Shown piece by piece: positions 7,937 to 17,271 of a stretch of DNA of 64,000 nucleotides. The notes beneath the pieces were generated by a model. That model did no database searches and was not told the DNA's origin. It saw nothing but the letters and a program-made list of their open reading frames with translations. The position numbers and the translations under genes were made by a program. Source of the stretch: Kineococcus mangrovi (lineage in GTDB: Bacteria > Actinomycetota > Actinomycetes > Actinomycetales > Kineococcaceae); contig NZ_JBGGTQ010000001.1 of assembly GCF_041320705.1 (NCBI RefSeq), forward strand, positions 589,317 to 653,316. Reading direction: 5' to 3'. Numbering within the stretch: position 1 is the stretch's first letter; the number at the start of each line of letters is the position of its first letter.

Positions 7937-9496
7937 CTAGACGATCGTGAACAGTTTGCTGGGCCAGCCCGAGGAACCGTCCGGGATGGGTTTGGCGACG
8001 GTCTCCGTCTGGACCTGGCCGGTCCCGTCGGTGGCCCGCGCCCGCAGCGTGTGGTTCCCGGGCTCCAGGTCGTCGAGACCGACGGTCCACTGAACCCAGG
8101 TGTTCTCCCCCACCGACGGCAGGAGTTCCGCCGTCCGCCACGGGCCGGAGTCGACGGAAACCTCGACCTGCGAGATCCCCCGGGTCTGCGCCCAGGCGAC
8201 CCCGGCCACCGGAACCGTTGCGCCGGAACGGACCTTGGCGAACGGCGCCGGGACGTCGATCCGCACGGCCGTCTTGATCGGGGCCTGTTCGGCCCACCCC
8301 CGGTCCGTCCAGTAGGCGGTCTGCCGGTCGAACCGGGTCACCTCGATCTCGGTGATCCACTTGCAGGCCGAGACGTAACCGTACAACCCCGGGACGATCA
8401 TCCGGGCCGGGAAGCCGTGCACGTCCGTCAGGGGTTCGGAGTTCATGCCGACGGCGATCATCGAGGCGCGCCCGTCGGTCGCGTCGGCGACCGGGGTCGA
8501 GACGGTGAACCCGTCGACCGACCGCGACAACAGCATGTCCGCGTCCGGCTGGACCCCGGCCCGTTCGAGCAGCCGGGTCAGCGGAACCCCCAGCCAGCGG
8601 GCGTTCCCCACGAGGTTTCCCCCGACCTCGTTCGAGACGCAGGTCATCGTCATCCAGCGTTCGACGAGGTCCTCTCCGAGCAGGTCGTCGAACGTGACCG
8701 TCACCTCCCGCTCGACCATGCCGTGGATCCGCAACGACCACGTGGAGACGTCCACCTGGGGGACGGACAGCGCCGTGTCGACCCGGTAGAAGTCCTTGGC
8801 GCTCGTCACGTACGGCGTGACCCCGTCGACGGTGTCGATCCCCGCCGGGAGCGGCGCGGCCGGCGAGGCCGGCGCCGGCAGGTCGATGCGGGACCGGGCC
8901 TGCGCCACGGACCGGGAGGCGGTCACCGCCGCACCCGCCCCCGCGCTCCCGGCCGCCACGGCGGCGACGCCACCGAGGACGACCGAGCGGCGCGACAACG
9001 GCCCCGACGCCGCGGCGCTCGCGCGCCGACGTGAGACGCGCGTGCAGAGCACGAGCGCCGCCGCACCGGCCACCGTTCCGACCACCGAGGGCAGCCAGCT
9101 CAGGGCCGTCGCGTCCGGCCGGTTCAGCGTCGCCCCCACCGCGGCCGCCCCCAGGACGGCCACCCCCACCAGGGCGAGGCGGAGGTGCTGGCGGGCGAGC
9201 AGACCCAGGACGACGAAGAGCAGGGCCAGGGTCGCGTACAGGCTCCCGAGCAGGACGGCCTTGTCGGACTGGCCGAACTGCCGGATGGCCCACTCCTTGA
9301 GCCACTCCGGCGTGCGGGCGATGAACTCCTGCCCGACCCCGAGGACGGGGTCGGAGGAGCGGACGAGGAACGCGGCGAGCAGGGACCCGACCCCCAGGGT
9401 CAGCCCCCCGGACAGCACCCCGGACAGCACCCCGGACAGGGCGGCCCACGGCCACGCGGCCGCGCCGGACCGGTCCTGCGTCGTTCGTCGGTGCAC
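7937..9496 (-). CDS. Membrane-anchored molybdopterin-dependent oxidoreductase (YedY/sulfite oxidase type), copy 1
   Basis: 519 residues. About five N-terminal hydrophobic segments (roughly 17-45, 81-101, 106-124, 136-152, 171-192) anchor a sulfite-oxidase-fold Mo-cofactor domain, followed by a C-terminal Ig-like dimerisation domain. The molybdenum ligand is likely Cys286 in [19 protein letters not shown] is another family motif. The active domain probably faces outside and may repair oxidised methionine (sulfoxide reduction); the substrate is not known. GTG 9496 is chosen for the AGGAGGTGA ribosome site just upstream. The first membrane helix contains VLSG repeats encoded by a 12-bp tandem repeat. 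A SigK-like promoter precedes it, and a close paralogue lies beside sigK. Confidence 0.87.
   Translation of the reverse strand: MHRRTTQDRSGAAAWPWAALSGVLSGVLSGGLTLGVGSLLAAFLVRSSDPVLGVGQEFIARTPEWLKEWAIRQFGQSDKAVLLGSLYATLALLFVVLGLLARQHLRLALVGVAVLGAAAVGATLNRPDATALSWLPSVVGTVAGAAALVLCTRVSRRRASAAASGPLSRRSVVLGGVAAVAAGSAGAGAAVTASRSVAQARSRIDLPAPASPAAPLPAGIDTVDGVTPYVTSAKDFYRVDTALSVPQVDVSTWSLRIHGMVEREVTVTFDDLLGEDLVERWMTMTCVSNEVGGNLVGNARWLGVPLTRLLERAGVQPDADMLLSRSVDGFTVSTPVADATDGRASMIAVGMNSEPLTDVHGFPARMIVPGLYGYVSACKWITEIEVTRFDRQTAYWTDRGWAEQAPIKTAVRIDVPAPFAKVRSGATVPVAGVAWAQTRGISQVEVSVDSGPWRTAELLPSVGENTWVQWTVGLDDLEPGNHTLRARATDGTGQVQTETVAKPIPDGSSGWPSKLFTIV
9407..9439. repeat. 12-bp in-frame tandem repeat, 2.75 copies
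   Basis: CCCGGACAGCAC at 9407 and 9419, with a partial third copy at 9431. It encodes repeated VLSG in the first membrane helix of oxidoreductase copy 1. Confidence 0.85.
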
Positions 9497-9519
9497 GTCG
9501 TCACCTCCTCTCCCCCTCT

Positions 9520-9547
9520 CTTCGGACCCGGGGGGCCCGGTGGATGC
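9520..9547 (-). promoter_or_regulatory. SigK-like promoter before oxidoreductase copy 1
   Basis: On the minus strand, GCATCC (9547-9542), a 16-bp spacer, then CCGAAG (9525-9520), 23 nt before the GTG at 9496. Same motif as upstream of sigK and of oxidoreductase copy 2. Confidence 0.65.
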
Positions 9548-9651
9548 GTGGTCCAGGTCACAGTTCGGTCGCTCTCCGGTGGCGGGCCCGCGCGGTCCGC
9601 GGTCAGATGCAGGAGTCACCCGTCGACCACCGCACGACCCGAGGAGAAACC

Positions 9652-9864
9652 GTGATCAAGTCGCTGCACGAAGCCGGGATCAAGTCCGAGTGGGCCTACA
9701 CGGCCGGTTTCGCGAGCATCGGGCTGTCCTTCCTCGCCTGGACGATCTCGCGCAAGGCCGAGGACGCGGGCGTCGACCGCGCCGACCGCTGGGGCATCTT
9801 CGTCGGCCACTGGGCGCCCACCTTCTTCGGCGTGGGCAACGCGCTGCGCAGTTACGAGAAGTGA
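9652..9864 (+). CDS. Small protein of unknown function, 70 residues
   Basis: GTG 9652 is preceded by a good GAGGAGAAA ribosome site. The protein is compact and non-repetitive. A hydrophobic stretch GFASIGLSFLAWTI (about 18-31) and a weaker one around WGIFVGHWAPTFFGVGNAL suggest membrane association, with a KAEDAGVDRADR polar loop between. I do not recognise a family. It is divergent from the molybdopterin oxidoreductase and just upstream of the frameshifted DUF2236 gene. The ribosome site and normal codon use support a real gene. Confidence 0.65.
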   Translation: MIKSLHEAGIKSEWAYTAGFASIGLSFLAWTISRKAEDAGVDRADRWGIFVGHWAPTFFGVGNALRSYEK

Positions 9865-9952
9865 GGGCGGCGCAGGGCTGAACACCTCCGGCCGGGTCCG
9901 CGCCCGCTTCCGGCGCCGCGTCTCGGGTGACCCGACCGGGGCGCCGGAGTGG

Positions 9953-10848
9953 GTGCGGTCCATCGCCACCGTCGGCGCGGGCCCGGGGTGGTTCGACCCG
10001 GACGGCGTCGTCTGGCGCGTGCACGGCGACCTGTCCACCCTCGTCGGGGGTGTGGCCGCCCTCCTGGGGCAGGGGGCCCACCCCCTGGCCCTGGCCGGGG
10101 TGCAACGGCACTCCACCTACCGCACCGACCCCTGGGCGCGGCTGGCCGGGACCGCCCGCTGGCTCGTCGTGACGACCTTCGGCTCCGACGAGCTGGCGCA
10201 GCGCGAGGCGGTGCGGGTCCGCGACATGCACCTGCGCGTGCGCGGACACGCTCACGACGGCCGTCCGTACGCCGCCTCCGACCCCGCCCTGCTGCGCTGG
10301 GTCCACCTCGCCTTCACCGACACGCCTTCTTCGCCGCCCAGGACGCCTGCGGGCACGACCTGGCCCCGCGGTTCGGGCCGCGGTGGGCGGACGCGTACGT
10401 CGCCGACTGGGCGCGCAGCGCGCAGGCGCTCGGGGCGCAGGACCTGCCCACCTCCCGGGCCGGGCTCGCCGAGGCCCTGCGCGAGCACCGCTCGCAGCTG
10501 GTCCCGGTCCCGGACGACCTGCGCACCTTCATCACGGGCCCGACGGGACTGGGGCGCGCCGAACGCCTGGTCTACCGGCCGATCGCCCGCGCCGGTGCGC
10601 TCGTCCTGTCCCCCGCGCTCGCCGACCTGGCCGGCGTCCCGGGCCGGGACGGGGTGGCCGCCTCCCCCCTGCACCGCCTCGAACTGCGCGCGGCGCGCCT
10701 GTCGCTGCGGGGCCTGCAGCTCACCCTCGGCCCGTACAGCCCCTCCGAGCAGGCCGCGCGCTACCGGCTCGGCTGGACTCCCCGACCGGACTGGCTCGAC
10801 GAGAGCACGACCGACAGCCGGCCCGGGGACGTCGACAGGCCCTCGTGA
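9953..10848 (+). pseudogene. Oxygenase MpaB/DUF2236 family, frameshifted
   Basis: MpaB-like proteins are haem-binding oxygenases or hydrolases of unclear substrate. The first frame gives GVVWRVHGDLSTLVGG, GAHPLALAGVQRHSTY and LLRWVHLAF, the typical N-terminal half. At about 10315-10325 the family sequence jumps to another frame, giving FFAAQDACGHDLAPRFGPRW and a normal C-terminal half to the stop at 10848. Removing the dinucleotide in the ACAC run near 10318-10322, or adding one base there, restores one continuous protein of about 300 residues. The 5' end is also uncertain: GTG 9953 is used, but similarity-like sequence extends back to a CTG at 9878. It is either a real null allele or a base-calling error. 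Confidence 0.75.
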
Positions 10849-10934
10849 CGCGGGGTCGTCGGCGGGGGCAACCCCGCCGAGGGGTCGGCACCGTCGGCTG
10901 GCGAGTTTTCCTGAGATCGTTCCCAGGGGCGCCC

Positions 10935-10940
10935 TACAGT
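10935..10940 (+). promoter_or_regulatory. -10 element TACAGT, leaderless start
   Basis: Six bases separate TACAGT from the GTG at 10947; no ribosome-binding site is present. Confidence 0.5.
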
Positions 10941-10946
10941 GGCTCC

Positions 10947-12248
10947 GTGGACGCGAGGGTGGACGAACTGCTGCCGACGACGCTGGTGGACGACCTGACG
11001 GAGCAGGTGACCCGTCGCGCCGGGGAACGGGTGGGGGCGATCTTCGCCCGGGCCCTGCGCGAGACGGTGGAGCGGACGCCGACGGTGCGCCCCGACGGGT
11101 CCGTCTTCGTCGTGACGGGCGACATCCCGGCCATGTGGCTGCGCGACTCCACCGCGCAGTGGCAGACGTACCTGCTGCTGCTGGACGAGGCGCCGGGTCT
11201 GACCGACGTCATCGCCGGGGTCCTGCGGACGCAGTTCGCCGCCATCCGCCACGACCCCTACGCCAACGCGTTCAACGACGGCCCCACCGGCCGGTGCCAC
11301 GAACCGGGGGACAACAGCGACGACCCCTGGCTGTGGGAGCGCAAGTACGAGGTCGACTCCCTCGCCTTCCCCGTGCTGCTGGCCCACCGGCTGCGCCGCG
11401 CGACCGGGCGCGACGACCTGCTGGGCCCCGACGCGCACCCGGCCATGCGGCGCGTCGTCGAGGTGTGGCGGGTCGAGCAGGACCACGAGGAGCGCTCCCC
11501 CTACCGGTTCGTCCGGCCCACCGACCTGCGCAGCGAGACGCTCGAGCGCGACGGGCTCGGGACCCCCGTGGCCCGCACCGGCATGACGTGGTCGGGTTTC
11601 CGGCCCAGCGACGACGCGTGCGAGCACGGCTACAACGTCCCCGCGAACCTCTTCGCCGCCCGGGCGCTGGACCACGTCGCCACCTTCGCGCGCGAGGTGT
11701 TCGACGACGCCGGTCTCGCGCACGACGCCGCGACCCTGGCCGCCGAGCTGCGCGAGGCCGTCGCCGCCCACGGCGTCGTGCAGCACCCCGGGCACGGCCG
11801 CGTCTGGGCCTACGAGGTCGACGGCCTCGGTGGCGCGCTGCTGGCCGACGACGCGAACGTGCCGAGCCTGCTCTCGCTGCCCCTGCTCGGCGCCTGCCGC
11901 GCCGACGACCCGCTGTACGTCGCGACCCGCGGGCTCGTGCTGTCCGAGACCAACCCCTGGTTCCACCGCGGGAGCGCCGCGACGGGCATCGGCAGCCCCC
12001 ACACGCCCGACCGCCACGTCTGGCCCATCGCCCTGTGCGTGCAGGCCCTGACCAGCGGGGACGAGGAGGAGGCGGTGCGGACCCTGCGCCTCGTCGCCGA
12101 CTGCGACGACGGCACCGGGCACGTGCACGAGGGTTTCCACGTCGACGACCCCTCGCGGTGGACGCGCGAGTGGTTCTCCTGGGCGGACTCGACGTTCTGC
12201 GAGCTGGCGCTGTCCCTGCTGGGCCGGCGCGTCACCGACCTCGACTGA
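10947..12248 (+). CDS. Glycoside hydrolase family 125, exo-alpha-1,6-mannosidase-like
   Basis: 433 residues, with family-defining segments throughout: TGDIPAMWLRDSTAQWQTYL, YANAFNDGPTGRCHEPGDNSDDPWLWERKYEVDSL (split over two motifs), GMTWSGFRPSDDACEHGYNVPAN, LADDANVPSLLSLPLLG and SETNPWFHRGSAATGIGSPHT. GH125 enzymes remove alpha-1,6-mannose from the non-reducing end, for example from N-glycans or mannoproteins. There is no signal peptide, so the substrate must be imported. The start is placed by the leaderless promoter. The 3' end overlaps the convergent MarR gene by 17 bp. Confidence 0.88.
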   Translation: MDARVDELLPTTLVDDLTEQVTRRAGERVGAIFARALRETVERTPTVRPDGSVFVVTGDIPAMWLRDSTAQWQTYLLLLDEAPGLTDVIAGVLRTQFAAIRHDPYANAFNDGPTGRCHEPGDNSDDPWLWERKYEVDSLAFPVLLAHRLRRATGRDDLLGPDAHPAMRRVVEVWRVEQDHEERSPYRFVRPTDLRSETLERDGLGTPVARTGMTWSGFRPSDDACEHGYNVPANLFAARALDHVATFAREVFDDAGLAHDAATLAAELREAVAAHGVVQHPGHGRVWAYEVDGLGGALLADDANVPSLLSLPLLGACRADDPLYVATRGLVLSETNPWFHRGSAATGIGSPHTPDRHVWPIALCVQALTSGDEEEAVRTLRLVADCDDGTGHVHEGFHVDDPSRWTREWFSWADSTFCELALSLLGRRVTDLD

Positions 12249-12687
12249 CGTCGGCGGCCGTCGCGGCGTCGATGACGCGCGTGAGCCCGTCACGCAGACG
12301 CTCCAGCTCGCCCACGTCCACGCCGAGGCGCTCGACGACCTGCCCGGGCACCCGCAACGCCTCCTGCCGCAGCTCCCGTCCCGGCGCGGTGAGGGTGACG
12401 GCGAGGCTGCGCCGGTCTTCGGGCAGCCGTCGCCGCTCCAGCAGGCCCTGGGCCTCCAGCCGCTTCAGCAGCGGGGAGAGCGTGGGCGGGTCCAGCTGCA
12501 GGGTCTCGGACAACTCCTTGACCGACAGCGGTTCGCTCCCCCACAGCGCCAGCATCACCAGGTACTGCGGGTGCGTCAGGCCCAGGGGTTCCAGCACGGG
12601 CCGGTACACCGACAGCACCGTGCGGGCGGCGACCACGAGGGCGAAGCAGACCTGCCGTTCCAGCGTCAGCGGGTCCTCGGTCCTCAC
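12232..12687 (-). CDS. MarR-family regulator, OhrR-like
   Basis: 151 residues, with a winged helix at about 55-90 (SVKELSETLQLDPPTLSPLLKRLEAQGL) and the wing ERRRLPEDRRS. The segment VCFAL with Cys14, followed by YRPVLEPLGLTHPQYLVMLALW, is the OhrR pattern in which this cysteine senses organic hydroperoxides. No ohr gene is adjacent, so the target is unknown; it may act on the GH13 gene upstream or on distant genes. GTG 12687 lies 6 nt after a TACCCT -10, a leaderless start. Confidence 0.82.
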   Translation of the reverse strand: MRTEDPLTLERQVCFALVVAARTVLSVYRPVLEPLGLTHPQYLVMLALWGSEPLSVKELSETLQLDPPTLSPLLKRLEAQGLLERRRLPEDRRSLAVTLTAPGRELRQEALRVPGQVVERLGVDVGELERLRDGLTRVIDAATAADVSRGR

Positions 12688-12693
12688 GCGGGC

Positions 12694-12699
12694 AGGGTA
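12694..12699 (-). promoter_or_regulatory. -10 element TACCCT, leaderless start
   Basis: Minus-strand TACCCT ends 6 nt before the GTG (12687) of the OhrR-like gene. Confidence 0.5.
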
Positions 12700-12711
12700 C
12701 CCCTTCGTGCG

Positions 12712-15018
12712 CTAACCGTTGGCCCCCTGGGATCCGCGGATCTCCTCCTCGGGGTCGTTCTCCCGCAGCAGCAGCGACAACCCCGCGTAGGGCTTGAGCC
12801 AGACCCCGAAGCTCTTGAGGTCGTCGACCCAGCCGATCTCACCACCGTTGGACAGGTCCGTGACGGGAACGCGCGGGGTGAAGTGCTCCGAGCGCACCGA
12901 CCCCTCGACGGTCTCGGCACCGAAGTTCAGCACCGTGACCTGCAGGGCGGTCCGGCCACCGTGGTCGGCCGGGTCCAGCTCGTGGACCATGACGAGCATG
13001 CTGGGGTGCGCGACCGGCGGGATGTCGATCTGCCGGGAGGTGGCGATGCGGTTCGTGCGCCGCACCTCGAGCACCTGGGCCAGCTTGTTCGCGAAGGAGT
13101 TCTCGTCCTGCAGCTGCTGCGGGATCGTCCCGTAGAGGGAACGGCCGACGGGGATGCCCGAGGCCGACATCGTCGCCTCGGGGGCGACGCCCATGAGGTC
13201 GTGCCCGGCGCGCTCGATCCAGCGCGTGTCCCCCGAGGTCAGGAGGGGTTTGACGCTCTCGACGGGCAGCGGGAGCATGCCGAGCAGGTCCCAGCCCGAC
13301 AGGGCGAAGACGCCGGGCTGCCAGGCGTTGAACATCGCCATCAGCAGGTGCGCGCGCTTGATCTGCTCGACGTCGTCCTCGGTGAGGGCGTCGAGCTCGC
13401 GGTGACCACGGCTGGCCGCGATGACGCTGGCGCTGGTGCAGGCAATGCCGTTCGTCGTGAAGACGAGGTTGTAGGGGCCGTTCTCCCCCGTCAGCCGCTC
13501 GACCAGGTCGGCGCGCACCGTCTCGGCCAGCACCCCACCGGTGACCGTCGCACCGCGGAACTCGTACTCGTCCTCGGAGTGCCTCGTCGCCCAGTGGACG
13601 AGTTCGTAGGTGAGCTCGTCGTGGTTCTGCAGGGCGTGCACGAGGGAGGCCGGGTCCACCCCCAGCTCCAGGGCCTGGCGCAGACACAGGCGCAGGAACT
13701 CGGTGTCCCCGGTGGCGACGGCGTGCTGGCACCCGGGCCGGGTGATGAAGTCGTATGACAGGTCCGCGCCGACCTCGGAGGTGTCGCGGATGTCCTCGAT
13801 CGTGAGGTTGAGCTCCTGGAAGGTGAAACCCCCGACCTTGCGGACCATGCCCGCGATGAGGTGGTTCGCGGCCTCGGACAACGGGTGGCCCTCGGACCAG
13901 GCCGGTCCCTCGACGCTCTTCTCCACGCCGAGGAACCCGTTGGCGTCCAGGCGGAGCGCGCTCGTGCCGAGGTCACCCAGGGAGTGCAGGGCGTCGCCGA
14001 TGACGAGCTTCATCCCGGCGAAGGACGGGTCGAGCCAGTTCACCGAGGGCTGGCCCTGCTTGAAGTAGTGCAGGTACACCCAGCGCCGCGTGACACCGTC
14101 GACGCCGACCACCTCGCGCGTGGCCGACCAGTTCGTCTCCTTGATGCCGGGCGCGTAGAAGATGACGCGCTGCAGCTGGCCGATGATGAACCCGAGCTCG
14201 GACAGCGCAGCCTCGGCGGCGGCGTCGAGGTTCGCCGCGTCGTGGCCGGGCGCCACGTCGGGCAGCAGGTCCCAGTGCTCGGCGGGGATCTCGACCATGT
14301 GGTAGATGCCCGGGTAGTCCTCGTGGGCCATCTCGGCGAGGCGGAAGTCCGCCCCCTTGCCGGTGTGCCCGGGGACGATGTCGTCGATGACGCTGCCGTC
14401 GTGGTCGGCCGCCACCTCGCACAGGTGGCGGAACTCCCCCTCGGTCCCGAACATCGGGTCGATCTCCGTGGAGATGCGGTCGAAGTGACCGTCGACGCTG
14501 GGGGTCTGCCGCCACCCGTCGAGCCCGCCGGCCGACTTCACCGGGCCGGTGTGCACGGCGTCGATCCCGATGCGCTGGAACGCCTGCCACAGGTCCGGGT
14601 CGCCCAGGGAGCCCAGGAACGACCGTCCCGGCCGGGTGACGAGCGAGATGGGGTAGGCGGTGAACCAGACGGCGGCGGTGTCGACGGCGCGGCGCGGGTC
14701 GGGTTTGGCGTACGGGTTCTGCCACATGCTGGCCTTGCCGGAGAACTGCCGGCTGATCTTCTCCGCGTCCGCGAGCATCGACTGGACGAGCAGCCACTGC
14801 ACGTACTCGGGGTTGGACCCGTCGGCGGCGCCCTCCCCGGCCTCGGGCCGCGGCGGCGCGTCCGTGCCGCGCAGGCGCGCCTGCGGCCGGGGGCGGCGCA
14901 GCGACCGCGGTCGGGCGGGGTAGCGCTGCTCGTCGTACGTGATCTCGCTCGGCTCGTGCTCGACCAGCTCGACCAGCTCGACCTCGGCGATCTCGGTGTC
15001 GTCGTCCACGGACCTCAC
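12712..15018 (-). CDS. GH13 alpha-amylase-superfamily enzyme (trehalose synthase/glucosyltransferase-like)
   Basis: 768 residues. GH13 motifs occur in order: [10 protein letters not shown] (region I, about 211-220), [10 protein letters not shown] with nucleophile D358, FQELN with acid/base E402, and NHD at 465-467. The catalytic triad is therefore complete. A beta-rich C-terminal domain follows ([17 protein letters not shown]). The large middle insert and the asparagine-rich NWSATREV and SVNWLDPSF segments fit uncharacterised actinobacterial members annotated as maltose glucosyltransferases, so exact activity is open. The first about 65 residues are acidic then Arg/Pro-rich and probably disordered, with an ELVELVE repeat from a 9-bp tandem repeat (14959-14983). 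The start could also be the GTG at 15009. Confidence 0.75.
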   Translation of the reverse strand: MRSVDDDTEIAEVELVELVEHEPSEITYDEQRYPARPRSLRRPRPQARLRGTDAPPRPEAGEGAADGSNPEYVQWLLVQSMLADAEKISRQFSGKASMWQNPYAKPDPRRAVDTAAVWFTAYPISLVTRPGRSFLGSLGDPDLWQAFQRIGIDAVHTGPVKSAGGLDGWRQTPSVDGHFDRISTEIDPMFGTEGEFRHLCEVAADHDGSVIDDIVPGHTGKGADFRLAEMAHEDYPGIYHMVEIPAEHWDLLPDVAPGHDAANLDAAAEAALSELGFIIGQLQRVIFYAPGIKETNWSATREVVGVDGVTRRWVYLHYFKQGQPSVNWLDPSFAGMKLVIGDALHSLGDLGTSALRLDANGFLGVEKSVEGPAWSEGHPLSEAANHLIAGMVRKVGGFTFQELNLTIEDIRDTSEVGADLSYDFITRPGCQHAVATGDTEFLRLCLRQALELGVDPASLVHALQNHDELTYELVHWATRHSEDEYEFRGATVTGGVLAETVRADLVERLTGENGPYNLVFTTNGIACTSASVIAASRGHRELDALTEDDVEQIKRAHLLMAMFNAWQPGVFALSGWDLLGMLPLPVESVKPLLTSGDTRWIERAGHDLMGVAPEATMSASGIPVGRSLYGTIPQQLQDENSFANKLAQVLEVRRTNRIATSRQIDIPPVAHPSMLVMVHELDPADHGGRTALQVTVLNFGAETVEGSVRSEHFTPRVPVTDLSNGGEIGWVDDLKSFGVWLKPYAGLSLLLRENDPEEEIRGSQGANG

Positions 15019-15066
15019 CCCACCACAGACCGGCCCTCTTCTCGACCGGAGATCGCCGACCGCCTG

Positions 15067-15083
15067 TCGATAACGGTTCTCAG
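15067..15083 (+). promoter_or_regulatory. Zur-like operator in the aztD promoter
   Basis: GATAACGGTTCTC (15069-15081) forms an imperfect palindrome just upstream of a TACGGT -10 (15090-15095). It matches the box at 36978-36990 at 11 of 13 positions. The downstream zinc genes make Zur the natural regulator. Confidence 0.6.
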
Positions 15084-15134
15084 TCGTGCTACGGTTCCGC
15101 CGTTCACAGCTCCCGACCAGGTTGGACGACCACC

Positions 15135-16409
15135 GTGCGCCGCAGCCCCCTGCTCACCCTGACCGCCCTCCCACTCTCGCTGTCCCTGCTGGCCGCCTGC
15201 GGCGGCAGCAGCACCGACACCCCGGCCGCACCGCCGAACACCACCGGGTCCACGGCCTCCTCGACCCCGGAACCCACCGAGGCCGGAGCCGCCAAGACCC
15301 GGGTGGCCGTGACCTACGACGGTGGCGTGCAGGTCCTCGACGGCTCCACGTTCGAGGTCCTCGCCGACCTGCCCTTCGACGGCTTCGCCCGCCTGAACCC
15401 CGCCGGGGACGGCCGGCACGTGATGGTCTCGGCCGACGGCGGTTTCCACGTCGTGGACTCCGGGGCCTGGAGCGAGCCGCACGGCGACCACTCGCACTAC
15501 TACACGGCCGAACCCCGGGACACCGACGTGGTCTACGACGCCGAGAAGCCCGGTCACGTCGTCCGGCACGCCGGCAAGACCACCCTCTTCGACGACGGCA
15601 CCGGCGACGTCGTGTCCTTCGACTCCGAGCACGTGGCGCACGACGCCGTGGCGGAGGGCGAAGCGCGCGAGTACACCACCCCCTCCGCCCACCACGGGGT
15701 CGCCGTCGAGCGCAGCGACGGGACGATGGTCGTCACCGAGGGCACCGAGGAGGCCCGGACGGGCATCCGGGTCCTCGACGCGCAGAACGCCGAGATCGCC
15801 GCGAACGACCAGTGCCCGGGCACCCACGGCGAGACGGTCGCCGCCGACGAGACCGTCGTCATCGGCTGCAGCGACGGCGTCCTCGTCGTCAAGGGCACCG
15901 AGATCACCAAGGTCACCAGCCCCGACGCCTACGGCCGCATCGGCAACCAGTGGGGCACCGAGGAGTCCCCGATCGTGCTCGGCGACTACAAGTCCGACCC
16001 CGACGCGGAGATCGACCTCACCACCCGCGTCTCCCTCGTCGACACCACCGACGCCACCCTGCGCCTGGTCGAGCTGCCCGGCGGCACCTCCTACTGGTAC
16101 CGCTCGCTCGGACGCGGCGAGAACGGCGAGGGCGTCGTGCTCGGCACCGACGGTCAGCTGCACCTCATCGACACCGCCGCCGGGACCGTCACGCGGTCCA
16201 CGCCGGTCGTCGACCCCTGGGAGGTCCAGGAGGACTGGCAGGCCCCGCAGCCGCAGGTCTTCACCCTCGACGGCACCGCCTACGTCACCGAACCGGCCAC
16301 GAAGGAGATCCACGCGGTCGACATCGAGACCGGCGAGGTCTACGCGAGCGGCACGCTGGACGTCACCCCCAACGAGCTGACCGCCGTCCCCGGTGAGGTC
16401 ACCGAGTGA
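15135..16409 (+). CDS. aztD: AztD-like zinc metallochaperone lipoprotein
   Basis: Secreted chaperone that hands zinc to the substrate-binding protein AztC. 424 residues, with a lipoprotein signal peptide ending LLAAC (Cys22) and a Ser/Thr/Pro linker (to about 50). The rest shows repeated beta-propeller blades ([57 protein letters not shown]). A His cluster PHGDHSHYY (H116, H119, H121) and further His are likely metal ligands. Its stop overlaps the aztC start as GTGA. The cluster has no aztA ATPase or aztB permease beside it. Confidence 0.8.
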   Translation: MRRSPLLTLTALPLSLSLLAACGGSSTDTPAAPPNTTGSTASSTPEPTEAGAAKTRVAVTYDGGVQVLDGSTFEVLADLPFDGFARLNPAGDGRHVMVSADGGFHVVDSGAWSEPHGDHSHYYTAEPRDTDVVYDAEKPGHVVRHAGKTTLFDDGTGDVVSFDSEHVAHDAVAEGEAREYTTPSAHHGVAVERSDGTMVVTEGTEEARTGIRVLDAQNAEIAANDQCPGTHGETVAADETVVIGCSDGVLVVKGTEITKVTSPDAYGRIGNQWGTEESPIVLGDYKSDPDAEIDLTTRVSLVDTTDATLRLVELPGGTSYWYRSLGRGENGEGVVLGTDGQLHLIDTAAGTVTRSTPVVDPWEVQEDWQAPQPQVFTLDGTAYVTEPATKEIHAVDIETGEVYASGTLDVTPNELTAVPGEVTE

Positions 16410-17260
16410 GGTCGGCCCCCCTCCTCGGCGGCCTCGTCGCCGTCGCCCTCCTCGCCGCCTGCGGGTCCCCGGACCCGCGGGCCGGCGGGGCGGACGGGAC
16501 GACCGTGGTGACCACGTCGCACCCCCTGCAGTACGCCGCCGAGGCCGTGGCCGGCGACCGCGCGAGCGTGTCGAGCATCCTGGCGGCCGGGGACGACAGC
16601 CACGGCACGGAGATCTCGACGCGTCAGGTGGCCGAGGTGGTCGACGCGGACGTGGTCGTCCACCTCAGCGGCCTGCAGCCCGCGATCGACACCGCGCTGA
16701 GCGCCCGGCCGCCGCAGCACCTCGTCGACGCCGAGCGCTACGCCGACGACGAGCGGGACCCGCACTTCTGGCTCGACCCGGTCCGGATGGCCTCCCTCGG
16801 GCACGACGTGGCCGCCGAGCTCAGCGAGGTCGACCCCGACGGCGCCGCGGACTACGAGGCCGGTGCCGCCGCCTTCGCCACCGAGATGGGCCGGCTGGAC
16901 GCCGACTACGCCACGGCGCTCGCCGGGTGCCGGGACGCCGCGCTCGTCACCTCGCACGAGGCGTTCGCCTACCTCGCGCAGCGGTACGGGTTGCGGCAGA
17001 TCGGGATCGCCGGGGTGGACCCGGAGGTGGAACCCTCCCCCGCGCGCGTCCGCGACGTCATGGAGGTGGCCCGGGAGAACGACGTCACCACCATCTTCTT
17101 CGAGGAGACCGCCAACCCCGCGGTGGCGGCCAAGCTCGCCGGCGACCTCGGCCTGCGCACCGCGGTGCTGCACCCCGTCGAGCGCGTCGACGAGGGCCAG
17201 GACTACCTCTCGCTCATGCGCGAGAACCTCCAGGCGCTGCGGACCGGGCTGAACTGCTGA
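16406..17260 (+). CDS. aztC: Zinc ABC transporter substrate-binding lipoprotein (AztC/ZnuA family)
   Basis: 284 residues. Lipobox LLAAC gives Cys19. Likely zinc ligands by position are H66 in DDSHGTEI, H120 in DPHFWLDP, H184 in VTSHEAFAY and the acidic pair E233/E234 in FFEETANP. The short loop here is not the long His-rich loop of ZnuA, which fits AztC-type proteins that receive zinc from AztD. It is translationally coupled to aztD. No permease or ATPase gene follows; a LysR gene converges 12 bp downstream, so import must use components encoded elsewhere. Confidence 0.82.
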   Translation: MRSAPLLGGLVAVALLAACGSPDPRAGGADGTTVVTTSHPLQYAAEAVAGDRASVSSILAAGDDSHGTEISTRQVAEVVDADVVVHLSGLQPAIDTALSARPPQHLVDAERYADDERDPHFWLDPVRMASLGHDVAAELSEVDPDGAADYEAGAAAFATEMGRLDADYATALAGCRDAALVTSHEAFAYLAQRYGLRQIGIAGVDPEVEPSPARVRDVMEVARENDVTTIFFEETANPAVAAKLAGDLGLRTAVLHPVERVDEGQDYLSLMRENLQALRTGLNC

Positions 17261-17271
17261 GGGCCGCGGGG

